64,000 nucleotides of DNA from Brevundimonas pondensis (lineage in GTDB: Bacteria; Pseudomonadota; Alphaproteobacteria; Caulobacterales; Caulobacteraceae): contig NZ_CP062006.1 of NCBI RefSeq assembly GCF_017487345.1, positions 248,001 through 312,000 on the forward strand. The letters are read 5' to 3'. Position 1 is the stretch's first letter. The number at the start of each line of letters is the position of its first letter. The translations under genes were made by a program, and so were the position numbers. Shown in pieces: positions 57,333 through 64,000 of the stretch. Under the pieces are notes generated by a model that made no database searches, was not told the origin of the DNA, and saw only the letters and a list, made by a program, of their open reading frames with translations.

Positions 57333-59167
57333 GCGCTCCTCAGGGTCATGACGAAGACGGCGCCGTTTTCGGCCGGACGCAGGTCCAGTTCGCCGTTGAA
57401 GGCGGCGACGATGTCGCGACTGATGATCAGGCCCAGACCCAGGCCGGTCGTCTTGCTGGTGACGAAGGGCGTGAACAACTGCTCGCGGATCTCAGGGGAC
57501 ACGCCCGGCCCATTGTCGGCGACGATCAGCTCCACCTGGTCGCCGTCCTGTCTGGCGGACAGGGTGATGACAGGGCTGGACGCGCCCTCCAGTGCTTCCA
57601 GCGCGTTCTGGATCAGGTTGACGATGACCTGCTCCAGACGAAATCGGTCCGCCATGACGACGACGTCCTGATCCTTGTTTCGGATCAGCCGGACCCCGGC
57701 CTGACGCAGGCGGCCGCCGAGCAACAGCAAGGCGCCGTCGATGGCCTCGTTTACAGAGACCGCCGCCAGACCGGGCTCGCTCTTGCGGGAAAACGCACGG
57801 AGCTCCCGGGTGATGGCGCCGATGCGCGCCGTCAGGTCGCCGATGCGGGTCAGGGCGCGCGCAGCCCTGGCGGCCTGGTCCCGTTCGAGATAGGCGGCGG
57901 CGGTCTCCGCCTGGGTCCGGATGGCGGCGACGGGTTGGTTGATCTCGTGCGCCACGCCGGCGGCGATCTGGCCCAGGGCCGCCAACTTGCCGGCCTGCAC
58001 CAGTTCGTCGCGCAGAGCCTCGCGGCTGGCCTCGGCGCGCATGCGTTCCTCTATCTGGCGGTTCAGGGCCGCGTTGGCCTCGCTGAGGGCGCGGGTTCGT
58101 TCGACGATGCGTTGTTCCAGATCATGGCGAGCGGTCTCGGCGGCGCGGTGACGCGCGGCGGTTTGCTGACGGCGGCGTAGCAGGACGGCCAGGACGCCGA
58201 AAACCAGGGTGATGATCAGGGCGGCGATGACGCGCGCGTTGGCGACCGCCGTCTCGATCGCCCCGCGCGTGGGCGTCAACAGGTGCAGGGTCCACCCCGG
58301 CGTCGCGGTTTTCGCCGAGGCATGCATCCAGGGACGTGGCGCATCATCGACCGTCGCCTCGACGATCTGCGATCGCCCGTCGGCGGGCGTGCGGAAGTTC
58401 AAGGGCGTCAGGGCGCCGTGGCCCAGGGTCTGATCGGCCAGGGTCAGTCTGCGGCTCGCGGCGTCCATCGGACGCAAGGTGCGAAAACGCCAGGCGGGGA
58501 CGCTGGTGATCAGGATCACGCCGCCGGGATCGGCGACGTAGGCGGGTTCTCCTGAAGATCGCCATTCGGCTTCCAGGGCGTCGAACTCGACCTTGACCAC
58601 GACAACGCCGAGAGCGCGCCCGTCGGGGGCGACGACGCGTCGCGCCAGGAACAGCCCTGGCTTTCCGCTGACCGTGCCCAGGGCGAAGAATTCGGCCGCT
58701 CCGTCGCGCATGGCCTTGATGAAGTAGGGGCGGAAGCCATAGTCGGCGCCGAGGAAGCTGATGTGCCGACGCCAGTTGCTGGCCGCCCGCGTCACGCCGT
58801 CTGCGGCTATGACATAGATGGCCGAGGCGCGGGTCTGATCGGCCAGGGCCTCGAGCCTCTGGTTCAGCGCCGTCGCATCTGTGCTGTCGGGCTCTTGCAG
58901 AAGACGCGCGACATCGGCGTCCGTGGCCATGGCGGGCGGCAGGGAACGGTATTTCTCCAGCTCGCTGCGAAGGACTGCGGCATGAAGCGCGGCGGCGTTT
59001 TCCGACTGTCGTGCGAGCACGGTTTCGGAGTCGCGACGTGCGGTTTCGCCGGCGGCATAGGCGCCGACGAGGCTTGTGACCAGCCAGGCCGCGGCCAGCA
59101 CCGCCAGGGCGCGTCGATTGCCTGTTCGTGGCGCGGCGTCGATTGAAGGCGGGGGTGGGCGGGTCAT
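57329..59167 (-). CDS. dctB: DctB-like sensor histidine kinase
   Basis: The 612-residue product has a first membrane helix (about 20-40) and a periplasmic double-Cache/PDC sensor (about 45-290; RASAIYVIAADGVTRAASNW, DYGFRPYF, GKPGLFLARRV). A second helix (about 310-330) is followed by a coiled coil. The kinase core is GQIAAGVAHEINQPVAAI with the H-box His, NLIQNALEAL, DNGPGV and FVTSKTTGLGLGL. All kinase motifs are intact. DctB kinases sense C4-dicarboxylates and drive dctA through DctD; dctA is divergent next door. ATG 59,167 lacks a clear ribosome site; the frame opens further upstream. Confidence 0.88.
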   Translation of the reverse strand: MTRPPPPSIDAAPRTGNRRALAVLAAAWLVTSLVGAYAAGETARRDSETVLARQSENAAALHAAVLRSELEKYRSLPPAMATDADVARLLQEPDSTDATALNQRLEALADQTRASAIYVIAADGVTRAASNWRRHISFLGADYGFRPYFIKAMRDGAAEFFALGTVSGKPGLFLARRVVAPDGRALGVVVVKVEFDALEAEWRSSGEPAYVADPGGVILITSVPAWRFRTLRPMDAASRRLTLADQTLGHGALTPLNFRTPADGRSQIVEATVDDAPRPWMHASAKTATPGWTLHLLTPTRGAIETAVANARVIAALIITLVFGVLAVLLRRRQQTAARHRAAETARHDLEQRIVERTRALSEANAALNRQIEERMRAEASREALRDELVQAGKLAALGQIAAGVAHEINQPVAAIRTQAETAAAYLERDQAARAARALTRIGDLTARIGAITRELRAFSRKSEPGLAAVSVNEAIDGALLLLGGRLRQAGVRLIRNKDQDVVVMADRFRLEQVIVNLIQNALEALEGASSPVITLSARQDGDQVELIVADNGPGVSPEIREQLFTPFVTSKTTGLGLGLIISRDIVAAFNGELDLRPAENGAVFVMTLRSA

Positions 59168-59401
59168 GATTGTTTGTGCGGTATTTCGCACAGATGGGCC
59201 ATATTTTTGAGCGATTTCATGCACAAAAACTGCGCCAGCGTGCCGGAGTTGAATATTTTTCCTATTAAATTCAATTAATTCAATAGAATTTTGGCTCTTG
59301 TTGGCGGCGCGCGGTGACTGACGCAGACTGAGGCGCAAGCGTGACGAAGAGCACGCCGAGGAAACCGCGAGCGCCTTGGCTCGCCGTCAGGAGCGACCTT
59401 C
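59168..59401. promoter_or_regulatory. Divergent dctB-dctA control region
   Basis: 234 bases with an AT-rich core (about 59,245-59,290) that contains TTCAAT-TAA-TTCAAT as a short direct repeat, a possible regulator site. I looked for a sigma54 -24/-12 promoter (GG, ten bases, GC) and did not find a convincing one on the dctA side. No gene seen. Confidence 0.5.
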
Positions 59402-60757
59402 TTGATCCCCAACGCATCAGAGACGGCGACGGTCGTACGCCGCCCCTTCTATCGGCATCTCTATTTCCAGGTGCTGGTCGCCATCGTTCTCGGCGGGGCC
59501 ATCGGTCACTTCTGGCCAACCTTTGGCGAGAGTCTGAAACCCCTGGGCGACGCCTTCATCAAGCTGGTGAAGATGGTCATCGCGCCCGTGATCTTCCTGA
59601 CCATCGTCACGGGCATCGCCGGGATGCGCGACATCGGCCGGGTCGGTCGGGTGGCGGCCAAGGCGTTCGGCTATTTCCTCGTCTTCTCGACACTGGCCCT
59701 GATCGTCGGCCTGATCGTGGCCAACATCGTCCAGCCCGGACGTGGTCTGAACATCGACCCCGCCAGCCTGGATGCCGGTGCGGTGTCTCAGTACGCCCAG
59801 GCCGCGCATGAGAGCACCATCGTCGGCTTCCTGACCGGCATCATTCCCGACACGGTCGTCAGCGCCTTCTCGACCGGCAACATCCTGCAGGTCCTGTTCG
59901 TCTCGATCCTGTTCGGCATCGCCCTGGCCATGATCGGCGATCTGGGCAAGCCGGTAATGACCTTCCTGGAATCGGTCAGCGCAGCCTTCTTCAAGCTGGT
60001 CGCCATCCTGATGAAGGCCGCGCCCATCGGCGCCTTCGGGGCCTTCGCCTTCACCATCGGCGCCTATGGCATCGCCTCGGTCGCCAACCTGTTCGCCCTG
60101 ATCGCCACCTTCTATCTGACGGCCGCCATCTTTGTGGTCGGGGTTCTGGGGCTGGTGGCGGTCGCCAACGGTTTCAACATCCTGAAGCTGATCCGTTACC
60201 TGAAGGAAGAGCTGCTGCTGGTGCTGGGCACCTCCAGTTCCGAAGCGGCTTTGCCTAGCCTGATCTCCAAGATGGAGCGGGCAGGGGCGTCCAAGTCGGT
60301 CGTCGGCCTCGTTGTGCCCACCGGCTATTCCTTCAATCTGGACGGCACCAATATCTACATGACGATGGCGGCCCTGTTCATCGCCCAGGCGCTGAACATC
60401 GACCTCAGCCTGCAAGACCAGATCCTGTTGCTGCTGGTGGCCATGCTGTCGTCCAAGGGCGCAGCCGGGATCACCGGCGCGGGCTTCATCACCCTGGCGG
60501 CCACCTTGTCAGTCGTCCCCACTGTGCCGGTGGCGGGCATGGCCCTCATCCTCGGTATCGACCGCTTCATGAGCGAGTGCCGCGCCCTGACCAACTTCAT
60601 CGGCAATGCGGTGGCCACGATCGTCGTCGCCCGGTGGGAAGGCGAGCTGGATCGCGACGCGCTCAAGGCGGCTCTGGACGGCGGGCCCCAACCCTTGGCC
60701 GCCGCGCCTGACCCGGCGGCGGGACCGGGGGACGATCTGGTCCTGGCTGACGACTGA
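59402..60757 (+). CDS. dctA: C4-dicarboxylate transporter DctA
   Basis: A 451-residue DAACS-family sodium or proton symporter. [20 protein letters not shown] (about 56-75) is followed by re-entrant-loop motifs [13 protein letters not shown] (about 277-289, serine-rich), [19 protein letters not shown] (about 305-323), [14 protein letters not shown] and [17 protein letters not shown] (about 379-395). It takes up succinate, fumarate and malate. Translation appears to start at TTG 59,402 (AGGAG upstream). Regulated, by analogy, through the adjacent two-component genes, though the regulator looks altered. Confidence 0.95.
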   Translation: MIPNASETATVVRRPFYRHLYFQVLVAIVLGGAIGHFWPTFGESLKPLGDAFIKLVKMVIAPVIFLTIVTGIAGMRDIGRVGRVAAKAFGYFLVFSTLALIVGLIVANIVQPGRGLNIDPASLDAGAVSQYAQAAHESTIVGFLTGIIPDTVVSAFSTGNILQVLFVSILFGIALAMIGDLGKPVMTFLESVSAAFFKLVAILMKAAPIGAFGAFAFTIGAYGIASVANLFALIATFYLTAAIFVVGVLGLVAVANGFNILKLIRYLKEELLLVLGTSSSEAALPSLISKMERAGASKSVVGLVVPTGYSFNLDGTNIYMTMAALFIAQALNIDLSLQDQILLLLVAMLSSKGAAGITGAGFITLAATLSVVPTVPVAGMALILGIDRFMSECRALTNFIGNAVATIVVARWEGELDRDALKAALDGGPQPLAAAPDPAAGPGDDLVLADD

Positions 60758-60815
60758 CACACTGAAAATTTCAAGAACGCGACCGTCGGCAACAGGCGGC
60801 GCAAGGGAGCGGAAA

Positions 60816-63800
60816 ATGAAAATGAAATCCAAGATCGTCCTGATGGCGAGCACGGCATCGGCCGTCCTGTTCGCCGGCGCCGCCCTGGCCCAGGAAGCGC
60901 CCGCCGTCGGCGGCGGCGAGCAGGCGTCTCAGGTTGAAGACGTGGTCGTGGTCGGCACCAATATCCGCGGCGCCCGGACCACCGCCGCCCTGCCTGTGGT
61001 GGTCGCCGACCGCGAACAGATCGAGGCGACCGGCGCCACGACCGGGGATGAACTTCTGCGCACCATTCCGCAGATGGGCGACGTCCTGTTCGACTCCGCC
61101 AATAATCCGCAGACTTCGAATTCCGCGCGGGGCGACGTGAACTCGGTCAATCTGCGCTCGCTTGGCGTGGGCAACACCCTGGTGCTGCTGAACGGGCGTC
61201 GCCTGGTCCAGCACCCGACCAGCCAGGGCACCTCGGACACCGGCACTGTGCCGGTGTTGAGCTATAACTCCAACGCCATCCCGGTGTCAGGGCTGGAGCG
61301 GCTGGAGGTGCTGCTGGACGGTGCGGCGGCCATCTATGGCGCCGACGCCGTGGCAGGCGTGGTCAACACCGTCCTGCGCGACAATATCGACGGTCTGACG
61401 GTCAGCGCCCGATACGGCGGCGCCGAAGGCACGCAGATGCGCGACACCGAGCTGAATCTGTTCACCGGCAAGAATTTCGACCGCGGCAACGTCTCGCTGT
61501 TCGCCAACTACGCCCAGCGGACGGCCCTGTGGGCGTCGGACCAGGATTTCACCCGCTCGGACGATATTCGTCCGCTGTTCGCCGACTACGCGGATTTCGC
61601 CAACGTCCAGTCCCTGGACGGTCGTTCGTCGCACACGCCCTGGGCCCGTCTGTCGGTCGGGTCGCGCGCGGTGATCCGCTCCAACGGGACCGCCGTGACC
61701 AACACGGCGGGGGCTTTCCGCTTCCAGCCGACCGGCTTCGGCTGCGGCGTCAGCGTTGGAAACGACATCTGCATCGCCAGCGGCAACCACAACTTCAACA
61801 CCACCAACCGTGAGATGCGCTACGACACCCGTCACGAGACGACGGTGCGGCCTTCGGTCGAACGGCTGAACCTCTTCCTGACCGGTCGCTATGACCTGAC
61901 CGACACCGTCGAGGCCTTTGGCGAGATCGGCTACTACAGCGCGCACAGTCGCGCGGTGCAGCCGCCGGTGGTCAACCTGAACCAGATATGGATCCCGGCC
62001 AGCAACTATTACAATCCGTTCGGCCCCGTGACCTTCGCGGACGGTTCGGCCAACCCCAACCGGCTGCCGGGCCTGACCGGCATTCCGACAGCCGGTCTGC
62101 CGGTGCTGATGACCAATTACCGCTTTGTCGACACCGGCTTCCAGGTGGTGAAGGTCGACAACTATCAGGCGCGCGTCCTGGGCGGCCTGCGCGGCGAATG
62201 GCGCGGCTTCGACTGGGAAACGGCTCTGGTCTATTCGGAGGCCGAAGCCGAGGACGTTTCGCCCAACATCAACATGACGGCGCTGCAGAAGCAGTTGGCC
62301 CTGTCCACGCCCGACGCCTACAACCCCTTCAGCGGCGGCTGTGTCGCCACCACCAGCTATGGCGATTGCTCACCCAGCTCACGAGCGGCGATCGACGCCA
62401 TCGTCTTCGACATGCGCCGTCTGTCGCGCACGACCCTGACCATGGCGGACTTCAAGCTGTCGCGCGGCGATCTGTTCAGCCTGCCGGCCGGACCAGCAGG
62501 CATGGCCGTCGGCATCGAGGCGCGTCGTGAGACCCAGAAGGATGATCGCGACGCCAATGTGGACGGGACCTTCACCTTCACCGACATGGTGACCGGCGAA
62601 ACCAATCTGTCGAACGTCTCGGCGGTCAGCCCCAACCCCGACACCCGGGGCAGCCGGGAGGTCTTTTCGACCTATATCGAGTTCGCCCTGCCTCTGGTCT
62701 CGCCCGAGATGAATATTCCTCTGATCTATCAGCTGGATATGCAGCTGGCAGGTCGTTACGAGCACTATTCGGACTTCGGTTCGGTTGCCAAGCCCAAGGT
62801 GGCGGTGGCCTGGGACGTCGTGCCGGGCGTTCGCGTCCGGGGCTCCTATTCCGAAGGTTTCCGCGCGCCCAACCTGGAACAGACCAACGCCACGCAATAT
62901 TCGCGTCTGGCCAGCGGCGTGGACTATGTCCGTTGCGAAGCCGACCTGCGTGCAGGGCGCATCGCCAGCTTCTCGGCCTGCGCCCAGAACACCTCAGGCG
63001 CGTCGCTGCTGGTCGCGGGCAACCCGGATCTGGAGCCGGAAGAGAGCACCAACAGCTCCTATGGTCTGGTGTTGCAGCCGTCCTTCATTCCCGATCGCTT
63101 CGGAATCTTTACCTTCACCGTCGATCGCTGGCGCATCGAGCAGGAGAAGATCGTCGGTCTTCTGGGCGCCCAGACGGCTCTGGCGCTGGATTATCTGAAT
63201 CGCGTCGAGGGCGGTTCCAACCCGCTGGTGAACCGTCGCGCCGCCACGCCCGAGGACATCCTGCTGTTCGAAGGCACGGGCCTGACGCCGGTGGGCGAAG
63301 TGGTCTCGATCAATGACCGCTTCATCAACCTGCAGCCGCAGACGGTCAGCGGTCTGGATCTGGGGATGAACTGGTCGCTGCGACGCACGCGCTTCGGCAC
63401 CTTCATGGTCAACCTGAACGCCAGCAAGCTGGATGAATTCGCCCGCGATCCCGGCGACATCGTCAACGCCCTGTACGCCGCCCGCGCCGCCGGCACGATC
63501 AACGCCGGAACCACCCTGCCGGAAACGGCCCAACTGGTGGGCCAGAACGGTCGACCGGAATGGCGGGTCAACGCCAGCCTGACCTGGCGCAAGGGTCCGT
63601 TCCACGCCGGCGTGTCCAGCCAGTATATCAGCGACTTCGACCAGCCTGGCCTGCTGGGCGCCTCCAACGAAGCCTGGGTGGTCGACTCGCGTCAGACGAT
63701 CAACGCCTATGTGGACTATGAATTCCCCGCCGAGACCCGGTTGCGTCTTGGCGTGCGCGACCTGACGGATCAGGGGCCGCCGCTGGCTGACGGCGGCTAT

Positions 63801-63863
63801 CGGGGGGCGGTGCACAGCCCCTGGGGGCGCTACTTGTACGTCAACGCCAGCAAGTCGTTCTGA
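60816..63863 (+). CDS. TonB-dependent receptor (large, 1,015 aa)
   Basis: The precursor has a signal peptide (1-26, ending ALAQ). A TonB box-like segment VEDVVVVGTNIRG (about 41-53) follows. The plug domain (about 55-175) has LPVVVADREQIEATGATTGDELLRT and LRSLGVGNTLVLLNGRRL. The 22-strand barrel ends GRYLYVNASKSF. Inside, VRGSYSEGFRAPNLEQ is the usual barrel signature. The substrate is unknown. It lies 58 bases after dctA on the same strand, so it may import a C4-dicarboxylate-containing compound, for example a metal-organic acid complex, across the outer membrane. GGAGCGGAAA precedes the ATG. Confidence 0.93.
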   Translation: MKMKSKIVLMASTASAVLFAGAALAQEAPAVGGGEQASQVEDVVVVGTNIRGARTTAALPVVVADREQIEATGATTGDELLRTIPQMGDVLFDSANNPQTSNSARGDVNSVNLRSLGVGNTLVLLNGRRLVQHPTSQGTSDTGTVPVLSYNSNAIPVSGLERLEVLLDGAAAIYGADAVAGVVNTVLRDNIDGLTVSARYGGAEGTQMRDTELNLFTGKNFDRGNVSLFANYAQRTALWASDQDFTRSDDIRPLFADYADFANVQSLDGRSSHTPWARLSVGSRAVIRSNGTAVTNTAGAFRFQPTGFGCGVSVGNDICIASGNHNFNTTNREMRYDTRHETTVRPSVERLNLFLTGRYDLTDTVEAFGEIGYYSAHSRAVQPPVVNLNQIWIPASNYYNPFGPVTFADGSANPNRLPGLTGIPTAGLPVLMTNYRFVDTGFQVVKVDNYQARVLGGLRGEWRGFDWETALVYSEAEAEDVSPNINMTALQKQLALSTPDAYNPFSGGCVATTSYGDCSPSSRAAIDAIVFDMRRLSRTTLTMADFKLSRGDLFSLPAGPAGMAVGIEARRETQKDDRDANVDGTFTFTDMVTGETNLSNVSAVSPNPDTRGSREVFSTYIEFALPLVSPEMNIPLIYQLDMQLAGRYEHYSDFGSVAKPKVAVAWDVVPGVRVRGSYSEGFRAPNLEQTNATQYSRLASGVDYVRCEADLRAGRIASFSACAQNTSGASLLVAGNPDLEPEESTNSSYGLVLQPSFIPDRFGIFTFTVDRWRIEQEKIVGLLGAQTALALDYLNRVEGGSNPLVNRRAATPEDILLFEGTGLTPVGEVVSINDRFINLQPQTVSGLDLGMNWSLRRTRFGTFMVNLNASKLDEFARDPGDIVNALYAARAAGTINAGTTLPETAQLVGQNGRPEWRVNASLTWRKGPFHAGVSSQYISDFDQPGLLGASNEAWVVDSRQTINAYVDYEFPAETRLRLGVRDLTDQGPPLADGGYRGAVHSPWGRYLYVNASKSF

Positions 63864-63880
63864 TCGGGGGGGGCGAAGGA

Positions 63881-64000
63881 ATGCGCATGTTCAGGCTCGC
63901 AGCGAGCAGCCTCGCTTTGACCCTTTGCGGCGCAGCTTTCGCCGCCGCGCAGGATGCGCCGACGGTTTCATCCCCGTCGGCGCCCGCCTCGGCCGTCTGT
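63881..64000 (+). CDS. Exported protein, 3' partial
   Basis: Only 40 residues are visible: a signal peptide (MRMFRLAASSLALTLCGAAF, then AAAQ) and the start of a Ser/Pro/Ala-rich mature part. It starts 17 bases after the receptor gene, with GAAGGA close upstream, so it is likely in the same operon. Function cannot be told from this fragment. Confidence 0.7.
   Translation, partial: MRMFRLAASSLALTLCGAAFAAAQDAPTVSSPSAPASAVC

Noticed and set aside
59168..59401. Sigma54 promoter for dctA
   Set aside because: TGGCTCTTGTTGGCG looked similar, but the GG to GC spacing does not fit the required ten bases.

Overview
The window is GC-rich alphaproteobacterial DNA. It is most likely from a Caulobacterales genome and I favour Brevundimonas. 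That placement rests on overall gene style: a GapR-type phage protein, CobT, a M16/TonB-receptor style envelope, and the type of dispersed intergenic repeat. It is an inference, not a measurement.

Bases 1-27,003 are most of a podovirus-type (P22/Sf6-like) prophage whose left end lies outside the window. Its right end abuts the 3' end of a tRNA-Leu(CAA) gene (27,001-27,085, minus), the presumed attachment site. Gene order is: an early region (LexA-like winged-helix fragment, GapR/DUF2312 homologue, SSB, HNH nuclease, RusA, a stand-alone DnaA domain IV protein, a replication/helicase-loader-like protein and several small unknowns); a structured non-coding gap (5,644-6,112); packaging and head genes (small and large terminase, portal, scaffold, coat); virion genes that include a GT-A glycosyltransferase and a SleB-hydrolase/ejection fusion; a tailspike; and a lysis cassette (two small membrane proteins, M15 endolysin, overlapping i-spanin/o-spanin). 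Two small genes run against this direction. The last phage gene is a remnant. No integrase is visible.

Bases 27,100-44,400 are core chromosome. They hold a minus-strand run with two tyrosine-catabolism enzymes (HPPD and fumarylacetoacetase) mixed with an isoaspartyl peptidase, a cupin and a methyltransferase-like membrane protein. After these come a YqaA-type membrane protein, DsbB and Coq7, a 169-bp inverted-repeat element, a phytase-like lipoprotein, CobT, a NYN-LOTUS protein, a large M16 peptidase and LepA.

Bases 44,756-55,963 look like a biofilm-matrix island. The first part is a polysaccharide module: dTDP-rhamnose-4-epimerase-like, UDP-xylose-synthase-like, BcsS-like, GH10 xylanase and a membrane GT2. 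The second part (50,960-55,963) resembles a Fap functional-amyloid locus. It has a secreted Asn/Asp/Ser repeat protein, a second small secreted protein with a similar C-terminal motif, a Sec-exported C39 peptidase, a secreted protein with an internal double-glycine leader motif, a Crp/Fnr regulator and a FapF-like coiled-coil/beta-barrel protein. This is the best candidate for an undescribed system.

Bases 55,989-64,000 hold a C4-dicarboxylate module: DctB-like kinase, a DctD-like regulator that has lost three key residues, divergent dctA, a large TonB-dependent receptor and the start of another exported protein.
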